Positions 27,841 through 36,428 of a DNA stretch of 64,000 nucleotides are shown one piece after another. The notes under the pieces are model-generated. The model did not search any database, was not told the DNA's origin, and saw only the letters and a program-made list of their open reading frames with translations. Position numbers and translations under genes: made by a program. The stretch's first letter is position 1, and each line of letters opens with the position of its first letter. Source of the DNA: Lichenicola sp964247735 (lineage in GTDB: Bacteria; Pseudomonadota; Alphaproteobacteria; Acetobacterales; Acetobacteraceae); contig CAXTVS010000002.1 of the NCBI GenBank assembly GCA_964247735.1, positions 62,001 through 126,000 on the forward strand, given 5' to 3'.

Positions 27841-29168
27841 GCCACCCGGTCCCGCGCCGCCCGTTCTTGCGTCACTGGGGCCAGCATCGCGTCCTGCTGG
27901 CGGCGCAGGCGGACGATCTGCATGGTCTCGTCCACCCGGCAGTTGTCGTAGGTCAGGTACTCGCCGGCGGCGATCGGGCCGGTGACCACCGCACGCTCGG
28001 CCAGGCCCATGGGCAGCAGCCTGCCCGCGCGCGCGTCGGCGGCGGTGGTGAGCCAGCCGCGGTAGTGGTCCTCGCCGATCCGGCCCAGGGTGACGCCGGG
28101 CGCCAGCGCCTCCTTGGCGACGCAGGCGCACTCGGCCACCGGCTCGTCGAGCGGCTGCATGTGCGGGGTGCCGTTGATCACCAGCGAGGCGGCGGTGAGC
28201 GGCACCTCCAGGCTGGTCAGGTGGTACGGGCGGATGAAGGTGAAGTAGGGGCCGGGACCCATCTTGAGGTCGCGCAGCCGCTCGTGGACGCGGGGGTGCG
28301 GCGCCTTGATCACCACGAACACGCCGGGAGCGACGCCGGGACCGACCGAATAGTCCACCACCCCAGAGCGCGACAGCAGCCCGCCATCGGCCTCCGGCAC
28401 CAGCATGCTGGCCAGCATCTCCGGCGTCGCGGCGGGCCCGTGCATCCCGGGGCGGTCGGGCAGCAGGCCGGTGGCGTTGGCGATCGCGCACATCTCGATC
28501 ATGGTCTTGGAGCCGTCGACGAACTCGACCAGCATGCGCGGGTTCATGTGCCGCCGGCGCGCCTCCTCCTCGTACTCGGCAGGCCTGGCGTCGAACCTGA
28601 GCGGGTTGTTCTTGCCTTTTCCGGCAGCTACGATCGGATAGCCGAGGCTGCGTACGAAGCGGATCAGCTCCATGGCGGCGCTGGGCTCGTCGCCGGCACC
28701 CAGGGAGTAGCCCACGCCGGCGCGTCGTGCCTCGCGCAGCAGCATCGCACCCACGGTGACGTCGGCCTCGACGTTCATCATCACCACGTGCTTGCCGTGC
28801 GCCATGGCCAGCAGCGACAGCTCGGCGCCCACCCCAGGATTGCCGGTCGCGTCGATGATGACGTCGACGGGGGCGGCGCTGCAGGCGACGGTGGCGTCGG
28901 GGGTGATGGCGATCCTGCCCGCCACCACGGCATCCTCGGCCGCCGACCGGTCGGGACACAGCCGGGCCGCCTCGCGCGGGATGCCGGCGATGTCGAGCGC
29001 CGTCCAGGCCATGTCGACGCGCATCTCGGCCAGCACCGCGAGCTCGATGCCGGGCATCAGGCTCAGCTGGGTGACGATGTCGGTTCCCATCTCGCCGCAG
29101 CCGATCAGCCCGACCCGGACCGGGCGCCCCTGCTCGGCCCGCCTGGCAAGATCCTGCGAAAGGTCCAT
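27837..29168 (-). CDS. DXR-like (DRL) oxidoreductase with SAF domain
   Basis: A 443-residue protein of the COG4091 type: an N-terminal NAD(P)-binding domain (GLIGCGEMGTDIV near residue 20), a homoserine-dehydrogenase-like central part (VIIDATGNPGVGAELS, GAGDEPSAAMELIRFVRSLG, AAGKGKNNPLRFD) and a C-terminal SAF domain from about 330. The founding characterised member is DRL of Brucella, an alternative 1-deoxyxylulose 5-phosphate reductoisomerase; other members are uncharacterised paralogues. Here it is first in an operon with acetoin-type E1/E2, which suggests it runs in the oxidative direction, polyol phosphate to ketose phosphate. AGGA lies 10 bases upstream of the ATG. Confidence 0.85.
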   Translation of the reverse strand: MDLSQDLARRAEQGRPVRVGLIGCGEMGTDIVTQLSLMPGIELAVLAEMRVDMAWTALDIAGIPREAARLCPDRSAAEDAVVAGRIAITPDATVACSAAPVDVIIDATGNPGVGAELSLLAMAHGKHVVMMNVEADVTVGAMLLREARRAGVGYSLGAGDEPSAAMELIRFVRSLGYPIVAAGKGKNNPLRFDARPAEYEEEARRRHMNPRMLVEFVDGSKTMIEMCAIANATGLLPDRPGMHGPAATPEMLASMLVPEADGGLLSRSGVVDYSVGPGVAPGVFVVIKAPHPRVHERLRDLKMGPGPYFTFIRPYHLTSLEVPLTAASLVINGTPHMQPLDEPVAECACVAKEALAPGVTLGRIGEDHYRGWLTTAADARAGRLLPMGLAERAVVTGPIAAGEYLTYDNCRVDETMQIVRLRRQQDAMLAPVTQERAARDRVA

Positions 29169-29454
29169 GGAACGAGGTCCTGTTCTTCACGGCGGTGCGC
29201 CCGCAATCGAACCCTAAACCGCACATCTCCCTGCCGGTCAACACATTTGTTTTTTTACCTGTTCACATGTCTAGCGTCTGAGCCAGAGTAGCTGTGGTCG
29301 GCAACCAGTTTGTTTTGCAACGCACAATACGAGCGGCAGACTTTCCAGCATTGTTGGATTTCAGGCGCACCACATGCCGGAACAACTTGACACCTTTCTT
29401 GATAAATGTCCCACTGCTTGCGGGAGCAGCGCGAACCGGACGCAGGAGGGAACG
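29169..29454. promoter_or_regulatory. Divergent control region between DRL operon and PTS operon
   Basis: This 286-bp region separates the two divergent operons and is strikingly AT-rich in its middle (tttgtttttttacc near 29247-29259). TCAACA (29238-29243) and TGTTCA (29260-29265) form an imperfect inverted pair 16 bases apart, resembling half-sites of SorC-family operators such as LsrR. Promoters for both operons must lie here. No exact -35/-10 assignment was possible. Confidence 0.5.
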
Positions 29455-29862
29455 ATGACCTGGAAGACGGGACTGCTCCTGTTCGCCGTCTGCTGGGCGC
29501 TGCAGATCGCCGGAACCATGCTGCAGATGCGTCACTACCGACGGGTGCTGGGCGCGCTCGAGGCGCGCTGGACCGACGGATTCATCGGCTCGGGAAGCGC
29601 GCGGGCCCGGTTCGGGCGCGGAGCAATCATGATCCTAGTGGTGTCGCCGGCCGGCATCGTGCGCGACGCGCTGCTCATGCAGGGCCGCACCGTGTGGGCA
29701 AAGTTCAAGCCGATGCCGAGCCTGGTCGGGCTCGACATCGCGCGCTGCCCTGAAGGCGGGGTGTTCCCGCCACGCGACGCCCGTCTGGCACAGGCCTTCG
29801 CGCAATGCCTGAAGCAGATCGAGACGGTGTCGAGCTCGCGTCCTGCCCTGGGCGCCACGTGA
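29455..29862 (+). CDS. gutM: GutM-like glucitol operon activator
   Basis: A 135-residue protein with one N-terminal membrane segment (GLLLFAVCWALQIAG) and the GutM-type soluble part (MRHYRRVLGALE, AIMILVVSPAGIVRDALLMQ, FKPMPSLVGLDI). GutM homologues accompany glucitol-type PTS genes and act as activators or accessory factors. ATG at 29455 follows a clear GGAGG and starts at the family N-terminus. It is the first gene of the rightward operon; the PTS IIC gene follows after 55 bp. Confidence 0.82.
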   Translation: MTWKTGLLLFAVCWALQIAGTMLQMRHYRRVLGALEARWTDGFIGSGSARARFGRGAIMILVVSPAGIVRDALLMQGRTVWAKFKPMPSLVGLDIARCPEGGVFPPRDARLAQAFAQCLKQIETVSSSRPALGAT

Positions 29863-29917
29863 CGGACCCGGACCCGTAGAGCAGCCACAAGGCCGCCATC
29901 CAGGAGGAAACACCGCA

Positions 29918-30445
29918 ATGCTGATGCTCTCGCACTTCGCCGAAGGGTTCATCGGCGTCTTCAACGAAGGCGGCAGGACGTTTGTCGCGTTCGTCACCGG
30001 CATCCTGCCGACGCTGATCGTGCTGCTGACCGCGGTGTACGCGGTGATCGAGCTGATCGGCGAGAACCGGGTGCACAACCTGGCACGCTTCGCCGGACGC
30101 TACGCGCTGACCCGCTATACGGTGCTTCCGGTTCTCGCCATGTTCTTTTTGACCAACCCGATGGCGTACACCTTCGGCGTGTTCATTGAGGAACGGCACA
30201 AGCCGGCGTTCTACGACTCCGCGGTGTCGTTCTGCCACCCGATCACCGGGCTGTTCCCGCACGGCAACTCGAGCGAGCTGTTCGTCTGGCTCGGCGTGGC
30301 GCACGGGCTAACGCGCCTGCACCTGCCCCTCGGGCCGTTGGCGGTGCGCTACTTCATCGCCGGCCTGCTGGTCATCCTGCTGCGCGGCATCGTCACCGAG
30401 CGGATCACCCTGTTCTTCGCCAGGCGCCAGGGCGTCACCTTCTGA
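29918..30445 (+). CDS. gutA: PTS glucitol/sorbitol-type IIC component
   Basis: A 175-residue membrane permease subunit of the Gut family. Typical features are the N-terminal LSHFAEGFIGVFNEGGRTF, the helices that follow (GILPTLIVLLTAVYAVIELI) and the signature FFLTNPMAYTFGVFIEERHK with FCHPITGLFPHGNSSELFVW. It forms the translocation path with the membrane part of the IIB gene product. Translation starts after AGGAGG. Substrate: a polyol by family; this locus suggests a tetritol or branched polyol rather than sorbitol, since no sorbitol 6-phosphate dehydrogenase is nearby. Confidence 0.92.
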   Translation: MLMLSHFAEGFIGVFNEGGRTFVAFVTGILPTLIVLLTAVYAVIELIGENRVHNLARFAGRYALTRYTVLPVLAMFFLTNPMAYTFGVFIEERHKPAFYDSAVSFCHPITGLFPHGNSSELFVWLGVAHGLTRLHLPLGPLAVRYFIAGLLVILLRGIVTERITLFFARRQGVTF

Positions 30446-30496
30446 TCTTCCCACGACCACGAGCAACGAGGCGCAGTTCTCGGCCAGCACACGGGG

Positions 30497-31543
30497 ATGG
30501 ACATGGACCAGGGAACCGATCCGAGCCGCACCGGAGCCTTCAGGGCGGTCCGGGTGGAACGCGGCAGCCAGGGCTGGGGCGGCCCGCTGGTGATCCTGCC
30601 GACCAAGGAGCGGGACAAGATCGTCGCCGTGACCGGAGGCGGCATCCCGCCGGTGGCGCTGCGTCTGGCCGAGCTGACCGGCGCCACCGCGGTCGACGGG
30701 TTCCGGTCGCCGCCGCTGGAAAGCGAGATCGCCGCGGTAGTGATCGATTGCGGCGGCACCGCGCGCTGCGGCGTGTATCCGCGCAAGCGCCTGCCGACGG
30801 TCAACCTGACCTCGGTCGGGCAGTCCGGACCGCTAGCCCAGTTCATCACCGAGGACATCTACGTGTCCGGCGTGAAGCCGGAGAACCTGATCCCGGTGGA
30901 CGGCGAGGCGACCGCGACGATCGTGGGCAAGCAGGCCGGGCCGCCGGCCGGGATCAGCTCGCCCTTCGTCAAGAAGCCGGCAGCGCCGGCAGCGCCGATG
31001 CCCATGGATGGCGGGTTCACCGGCTTCATCGCCCGGATCGGTCGCGCCATGGGCGGCGTGGTCAACGTGCTGTTCCAGAGCGGGCGCCGCGCGATCGACC
31101 AGGTGCTGCGCACCATCCTGCCGTTCATGGCGTTCGTGACCATGCTGATCGGCGTGATCAACGCGACCGGGCTCGGCTCGGTGATCGCCCACGTGCTGAC
31201 CCCGCTCGGCGGCAGCCTGCCTGGGCTGCTGGTGCTGTCGGTGGTGTGCGGGCTGCCGTTCCTGTCGCCGGTGCTGGGCCCGGGGGCGGTGATCGCGCAG
31301 GTGATCGGCGTGCTGATCGGCCAGCAGATCGGCGACGGCACCATCGCGCCGCAGTTCGCCCTGCCGGCGCTGTTCGCCTTCGACACCCAGGTCGGCTGCG
31401 ACTTCGTCCCCGTGGGGCTGGCGCTCGGCGAGGCCAAGCCGGAGACGATCAGGATCGGCGTGCCGGCGGTGCTGATCAGCCGACAGGTGACGGGCCCGAT
31501 CGCGGTCGTGATCGCCTGGCTGCTGAGCTTCGGCCTCTACTGA
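30497..31543 (+). CDS. gutE: PTS glucitol/sorbitol-type IIB component (IIBC1)
   Basis: A 348-residue protein with an N-terminal cytoplasmic IIB domain and a C-terminal membrane domain. The phosphorylated cysteine is in VVIDCGGTARCGVYPRKR (first Cys, about residue 92). The membrane half shows ILPFMAFVTMLIGVINATGL, SVVCGLPFLSPVLGPGAVIA and FDTQVGCDFVPVGLALGEA, all Gut-family signatures. It accepts phosphate from the IIA protein and phosphorylates the incoming polyol. An alternative start lies 6 bp downstream. Confidence 0.92.
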   Translation: MDMDQGTDPSRTGAFRAVRVERGSQGWGGPLVILPTKERDKIVAVTGGGIPPVALRLAELTGATAVDGFRSPPLESEIAAVVIDCGGTARCGVYPRKRLPTVNLTSVGQSGPLAQFITEDIYVSGVKPENLIPVDGEATATIVGKQAGPPAGISSPFVKKPAAPAAPMPMDGGFTGFIARIGRAMGGVVNVLFQSGRRAIDQVLRTILPFMAFVTMLIGVINATGLGSVIAHVLTPLGGSLPGLLVLSVVCGLPFLSPVLGPGAVIAQVIGVLIGQQIGDGTIAPQFALPALFAFDTQVGCDFVPVGLALGEAKPETIRIGVPAVLISRQVTGPIAVVIAWLLSFGLY

Positions 31544-31556
31544 CGGGACCACCGCG

Positions 31557-31940
31557 ATGACGATCCTCTACCGGACGACGATCCGCGACGTGGGCGCGGA
31601 AGCGCCGGACCTGCTCGACCAGGGCATCCTGATCCTGTTCGCGGCCGGCGCGCCGCCGGAGCTGGCCGAGGTCTCCGTGCTGCACGAGGTGGACGGCGCC
31701 GCCGCCGCCGCACCGGCGCCCGGGGATGCGGTGCAGATCGGCGCCGACCGCTTCCGCATCACCGCGGTCGGCAATACCGCCTGGCAGAAGGTGTCCGAGA
31801 TCGGCCACGTGGTGTTCTCGTTCAACGGCGCCGCGGTGGCGGAAAGGCCGGGGGAGATCTGCGTCGAGCCGGTTGCGCCCGAACGGCTGCGGGCGCTGCT
31901 GCGCCCGGGCACGATCCTGGACGTGATCGGGCTGCACTAG
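31557..31940 (+). CDS. gutB: PTS glucitol/sorbitol-type IIA component
   Basis: A 127-residue cytoplasmic phosphocarrier. It aligns along its length with E. coli GutB: GILILFAAGAPPELAEVSVLH supplies the phosphoryl-accepting His (about residue 43), followed by GDAVQIGADRFRITAVGNTA and SEIGHVVFSFNG. It takes phosphate from the HPr domain encoded by the next gene and passes it to the IIB cysteine. Thirteen bp separate it from the IIB gene. Confidence 0.92.
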   Translation: MTILYRTTIRDVGAEAPDLLDQGILILFAAGAPPELAEVSVLHEVDGAAAAAPAPGDAVQIGADRFRITAVGNTAWQKVSEIGHVVFSFNGAAVAERPGEICVEPVAPERLRALLRPGTILDVIGLH

Positions 31941-31978
31941 ACCCTGCCGAAGCCGACGGGCGGTCGAAGGAGGACGGG

Positions 31979-33946
31979 ATGATCCTGGAGCAGCGCGTGA
32001 CGGTGAGGCTGGACGAGGGGCTGCACGCCCGTCCGGCCGCGCGCCTGGCGCAGCTGGCGAAGAGCTTCGCGTCGCAGGTCGACATTGTGAAGGGGGACCG
32101 GACGGCCAACGCCAGGAGCACCGTCAGGATCATGCTGCTGACGGTGAAGGAAGGCGAGGAGATCCTGCTCCGGGCGGACGGCGACGACGCGCCGGCGGCG
32201 ATGTCGGAGCTGTGCGCCTTTCTCGGCGGCGAGACGGGAACGGTGGCGGCGCCGACCGAGGCGGCGCCAGCGCCGGTGCCAGCGCCGGAACCTGCCGAGG
32301 GAAGCGGCCGGATCACCGGCGTCTGCGGCAGCGAAGGCGTGGCGGTGGGGCCGGCGTTCGTCTACCTGCCGGATCGGACCATGCCGGCGCCGCGCCGGAT
32401 CGTGCCGTCCGAGGTGGAGGCCGAGCTGCTGCGGTTCCGCAACGCGGTGCTGACGCTGTGCCGCACCCTCGGCGAGGCCACGGTTCGGGAAGCGGACGGC
32501 GCCGGTGCCGCCGACGTCCAGGTCTTCGCGGCGATCAGGGAGCTTGCCCAGGACATCGAGCTGGTCGGGCCGATCGAGGAACGGATCAACGCGTTCCAGG
32601 ACGCGGCGTCGGCGACGTTCGACGTCGGCTTCGCCCTGGCCGACCGGTTCGCCGGGATCGACGACGCGTATTTCCGCACCCGCGCCGACGACCTGCGCGG
32701 CATCACCCGCCGGCTCGGCGACATCCTGCTGGGCCGGCGCGACGTCGATCCCGCCTCGCTCTCGGAGCCGTCGATCCTGGTTGCCGGCGAGCTGTCGGCG
32801 CTGGACCTGGCGCGCCTGCCGATGCACCTGGTGACGGGGCTTCTGACCACCGAGGGCGGTCCCACCTCCCACGTCGCGATCATCGCCCGCGCGTTCGGCT
32901 TTCCGGCGGTGGTCGGCGCGCGGGTCGCCGTCGATGCACTGCGCTCGTTGCGGAGCCTGGCACTGGACGGCACCGCGGGCTATGCGGTCGCCGATCCCGA
33001 CGCGGACACGCAGGCGCGCTTCCGGCAGCAGAAGGCGAAGGCCGACGAGGCGAGGCAGGCGGTCGAGCGCTTCGCTCATGTCGAGCCGCGGACGCGGGAC
33101 GGGCGGCTGGTCGAGGTCGCGGCCAACATCGGCTCGGCCGCCGAGGTGGACGCGGCGCTGTCCTCCGGGGCGATGGGCGTCGGCCTGTTCAGGACCGAGT
33201 TCATGTTCATGCGCGGCGGCGCCCTGCCGACCGAGCAGGAGCAGTACCGGACCTACGCCAAGGTGCTGTCGGCGTTCGCGCCCAGGCCGGTGGTGATCCG
33301 GACCCTCGACATCGGCGGCGACAAGCCGCTCTCCGGCGTGGCCGGCGTGGCCGAGGCCAACCCGTTCCTCGGCTGGCGCGGCATACGCATGTGCCTGGAC
33401 CAGCCGGACCTGTTCGACCCGCAGCTGCGGGCGCTGCTGCGCGCCGCGGTGCATGGCCGGCTGCGGATCATGTTCCCGATGATCAGCGACATCTCCGAAG
33501 TGCTGGCGGCCAAGGCGAGCCTGGCCGCATGTCGGGCGGCGCTGGAGGCGGAAGGGCAGGACACCGGGCCGGTGGAGGTCGGCATCATGATCGAGACGCC
33601 GGCGGCGGCGCTCTGCGCCCGGGAGCTCGCCGAGCATGTCGACTTCTTCTCGATCGGCACCAACGACCTGACCCAGTACACGATGGCGGCCGACCGGACC
33701 AATGCCCGGCTCGCCCGGCTGAACCGGGCGGACCATCCCGCGGTGCTGCGGATGATCGAGCTGGCCTGCGCCGGCGCCCTTGAGGCGGGCATCTGGGTGG
33801 GCGTGTGCGGGGAAGCGGCGGGCGACGCCGCGTTCATCCCCAGGCTGCTCGGCTGGGGCGTGACCGAGCTCAGCATGAGCGTCTCCCTCATCCCGCGCGC
33901 GAAGAAGGCGGTCGTCGAGTACGGCCAGGCGGTCGTGGCCGCCTGA
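31979..33946 (+). CDS. HPr-Enzyme I fusion (PTS phosphotransferase)
   Basis: A 655-residue fusion that supplies both general PTS proteins. Residues 1-90 are an HPr domain with GLHARPAARL (active His16) and the NARSTVRIM regulatory-site region. An Ala/Pro linker follows. Residues 110-655 are Enzyme I: GGPTSHVAIIARAFGFPAVV with the active His, GVGLFRTEFMFM, RTLDIGGDKPL, GIMIETPAAAL and FFSIGTNDLTQYTMAADRTN in the PEP-binding barrel. Having its own HPr-EI makes the PTS independent of the nitrogen PTS that many alphaproteobacteria carry. A strong GGAGG precedes the ATG. Confidence 0.94.
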   Translation: MILEQRVTVRLDEGLHARPAARLAQLAKSFASQVDIVKGDRTANARSTVRIMLLTVKEGEEILLRADGDDAPAAMSELCAFLGGETGTVAAPTEAAPAPVPAPEPAEGSGRITGVCGSEGVAVGPAFVYLPDRTMPAPRRIVPSEVEAELLRFRNAVLTLCRTLGEATVREADGAGAADVQVFAAIRELAQDIELVGPIEERINAFQDAASATFDVGFALADRFAGIDDAYFRTRADDLRGITRRLGDILLGRRDVDPASLSEPSILVAGELSALDLARLPMHLVTGLLTTEGGPTSHVAIIARAFGFPAVVGARVAVDALRSLRSLALDGTAGYAVADPDADTQARFRQQKAKADEARQAVERFAHVEPRTRDGRLVEVAANIGSAAEVDAALSSGAMGVGLFRTEFMFMRGGALPTEQEQYRTYAKVLSAFAPRPVVIRTLDIGGDKPLSGVAGVAEANPFLGWRGIRMCLDQPDLFDPQLRALLRAAVHGRLRIMFPMISDISEVLAAKASLAACRAALEAEGQDTGPVEVGIMIETPAAALCARELAEHVDFFSIGTNDLTQYTMAADRTNARLARLNRADHPAVLRMIELACAGALEAGIWVGVCGEAAGDAAFIPRLLGWGVTELSMSVSLIPRAKKAVVEYGQAVVAA

Positions 33947-34199
33947 GCCGGACGCAGCCCGGCAGGGCGACGTCGATCATGAGGGACGGCCGCTGGCGAG
34001 GGGCGGTGGCGGCGATCGTGGGCATCCGGCCCGCGGGAGCCTGGCCGGGCCGGGAAGACCCCTCGAGAACGCGGGTTGCACGAGACCCGTCCTGGCCTAT
34101 CTTCCCGGGCTGCGCCCGATCTGGCACGACTGGTCCCCCGCATCGTCGGCTTGACCACCTGAAGGGCGGCCGGGTGGCTGTCGAGAAGGAGCCAGGGGA

Positions 34200-35366
34200 A
34201 TGACCGCAGCGATCATCGTCGGCGCCGGCCGTGGACGCCGCATGGGCGGTCCGATTCCCAAGCAGTACCGGATGCTCGACAACATCCCGATCATCCGCCA
34301 CACGCTGCTCGCCTTCCTGCGCCATCCCGAGATCGAGCAGGTGCAGTCGGTGGTCCATCCTGCCGACCTGGACCTCTACGCCGCGGCGACCTCGGACCTG
34401 TCGCTGCCGCCTCCGATCATCGGCGGCAACACGCGGCAGGAATCCGTCCGCTTCGGGCTGGAAAGCCTGGCGGCCGACCCGCCGGACAAGGTGATCATCC
34501 ACGACGCGGTCAGGCCCTTCGTCGAGCAGGAGACGATCAGCGCGGTGATTGCCGCCCTCGACCACGGACCTGCGGTGGTGACCGGTCTCAGCGTCCCCGA
34601 CACCCTGAAGCGTTGCGTCGACGGCTACATCGGCGAGACCGTCGACCGGACCAACACTTGGCGCGCGCAGACGCCGCAGGGCTTCACCTTCGGCGACCTG
34701 CTCCGGGCGCACGAGCAGGTCCACTACAGCGACCCGACGCATGCCGACCTCACCGACGACTCCATGGTGATCGAGAAGTACGGCCTGAAGGTCGCCATGA
34801 TCGAGGGCACCGAGGACAACTTCAAGATCACCACCGAGCGCGACCTGGTGCGCGCCGAGACCATCCTGCAGCGCGGACGGCAGGAGAACCATGTCGGCTG
34901 GGGCTTCGACTTCAGCACCTTCGCCCCGGGCGACCAGGTGGTCATGTGCGGCATCCCGATCCCGCACAGCCAGTCGATCGGCCGCGACTCCAACACCGAC
35001 GTTCCCCTCAACGCGGTCACCGACGCCCTGCTCGGCACGGTGGGCCAGGCAGACGGCAACACGCATTTCCAGCCCGACAAGCCGAGCTTCCGCGGCAAGA
35101 GCTCAGACTTCTTCGTCCGGCAGGCGGTGTCGCTGGTCGCCATGCGCGGCGGCCGCATCGTGCACCTCGACCTGACCATCCTCGCCGCCTCGCCGCCGAT
35201 CGGCGGGCATCACGACGACATGACGGCGCGGCTGTCGGCGCTGCTGTCGATCGAGCCCAGGCGGATCAGCATCAAGCAGGTCCCCAGCTACCAGGACGGC
35301 TATTTCGGGCGCGGCGACGGGATCGGCGCGCAGTGCCTGGTCACGAGCCAGTTCCCGAGCCTGTAG
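34200..35366 (+). CDS. IspD-IspF fusion with degenerate IspF half
   Basis: A 388-residue fusion. The N-terminal IspD half keeps the catalytic residues expected for CTP:2-C-methylerythritol 4-phosphate cytidylyltransferase: GAGRGRRMGG...PKQY, GGNTRQESVRFGL, HDAVRPF, DTLKRC, VDRTNTWRAQTPQGF and LTDDSM. The IspF half (from about residue 232) has lost its metal site: by alignment with E. coli IspF, Asp8 remains (GFDFSTF) but His10 is Ser and His42 is Asn (DVPLNAVTDALLG), and the TTT of the CDP-binding loop is VPS. It is therefore unlikely to be a normal MEcPP synthase. It starts after GAAGGAG, 253 bp beyond the PTS fusion gene. Confidence 0.88.
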   Translation: MTAAIIVGAGRGRRMGGPIPKQYRMLDNIPIIRHTLLAFLRHPEIEQVQSVVHPADLDLYAAATSDLSLPPPIIGGNTRQESVRFGLESLAADPPDKVIIHDAVRPFVEQETISAVIAALDHGPAVVTGLSVPDTLKRCVDGYIGETVDRTNTWRAQTPQGFTFGDLLRAHEQVHYSDPTHADLTDDSMVIEKYGLKVAMIEGTEDNFKITTERDLVRAETILQRGRQENHVGWGFDFSTFAPGDQVVMCGIPIPHSQSIGRDSNTDVPLNAVTDALLGTVGQADGNTHFQPDKPSFRGKSSDFFVRQAVSLVAMRGGRIVHLDLTILAASPPIGGHHDDMTARLSALLSIEPRRISIKQVPSYQDGYFGRGDGIGAQCLVTSQFPSL

Positions 35367-35484
35367 CCGTTCCGGGCGCGTCATCCGCGTGGCTGATGCG
35401 GTGGCAGCCGAACGCGCTTGCCGCCTCACCTGCCGGGATCGCGGGCGCAGGAGCCGGCCGCGTCGCCCGTCCGATCGGCGCGTC

Positions 35485-36339
35485 ATGCGCGAGCGCCGTT
35501 TCCTGATGACGAGGTGGCTGCTTGCGGCATGCTGCCTGACCGCGTTCCCGCGGATGGCGGCGGCCGTTGCCGGTCCGCCGGCGGTCGTGCCCGTCATCGA
35601 ACGGGTGGTCGATCCTGTCGCGGCGGATGGCGGAGCCGGGCGGATGCTGTACCAGTCGCCACGCCATCCCCGCGCAACGCTGGTGATGCTGCCGGGCGGC
35701 AGCGGCAGGATCGGCATCCGTCCCGACGGCTCCGTTGCGCACGGCGACAACTTTCTCGTCCGCACCCGCCTGTCCTGGATCGCACGGGGCTATGCCGTGC
35801 TGATCCCCGATGCCGCCGGCGGCGCAGACCTGCACGGCTCGCGATCCTCGCCGTCCTACGGCGCCATGGTCGAGCGGATGATGCGATCCGCCCACCGGCT
35901 GGCGCCGGTCCCGGTCGTGCTTCTCGGAACCAGCCAGGGCACGATCGCCGCCACCAACGGCGCGGCGTCGAGCGCGCACGACGCCGGTCCGACGGGTCTC
36001 GCCGCGCTGGTGCTGACGGAAACGGTGTCGGCGGGTGGCCGCTTGAGCGCCGAGACCGTGTTCGACGCCCATCCCGAGGCGGTCCGCGTGCCGACCCTGA
36101 TCGTCGCCAACGCGGACGACGCCTGCGATGTCGCTCCGCCGCAGGCAGCAGGACGGGTCGCGGCCGCCTTCACGGCCGCGCCGCAGGTGGACGTGGCGAG
36201 GGTTCGCGGCGGCGCCGGGCGATCCGGCCGGCCCTGCGGATCGCGGAGCCCGCACGGCTATGACGGGATTGAGGATCGGGTCGTCGACCTGATCGACACC
36301 TGGCTCGCAGCCTACCTGCCGACGGGCGGCGCGCGATGA
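35485..36339 (+). CDS. Secreted alpha/beta hydrolase-like protein
   Basis: A 284-residue protein with a Sec signal peptide (MTRWLLAACCLTAFPRMAAA). The body resembles an alpha/beta hydrolase: LVMLPGGSGRIGI (oxyanion strand), RGYAVLIPDAAGG, the elbow LLGTSQGTIAATN with Ser as candidate nucleophile, and PTLIVANADDACD, supplying the Asp. The His would be in the weakly conserved HGYDGIEDRV. Substrate unknown. ATG at 35485 is used; 35506 would begin the signal peptide exactly. The following lipoprotein frame overlaps its stop when read from 36336. Confidence 0.68.
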   Translation: MRERRFLMTRWLLAACCLTAFPRMAAAVAGPPAVVPVIERVVDPVAADGGAGRMLYQSPRHPRATLVMLPGGSGRIGIRPDGSVAHGDNFLVRTRLSWIARGYAVLIPDAAGGADLHGSRSSPSYGAMVERMMRSAHRLAPVPVVLLGTSQGTIAATNGAASSAHDAGPTGLAALVLTETVSAGGRLSAETVFDAHPEAVRVPTLIVANADDACDVAPPQAAGRVAAAFTAAPQVDVARVRGGAGRSGRPCGSRSPHGYDGIEDRVVDLIDTWLAAYLPTGGAR

Positions 36340-36428
36340 CCCTCGGGAACGGCGGCGCCTTGCATCCGTCGTCGAGCCGCAGCATTCGTGGAGCCGGTCG
36401 TGGCACCTCGGGGAAGCGGGTGGTCGGG

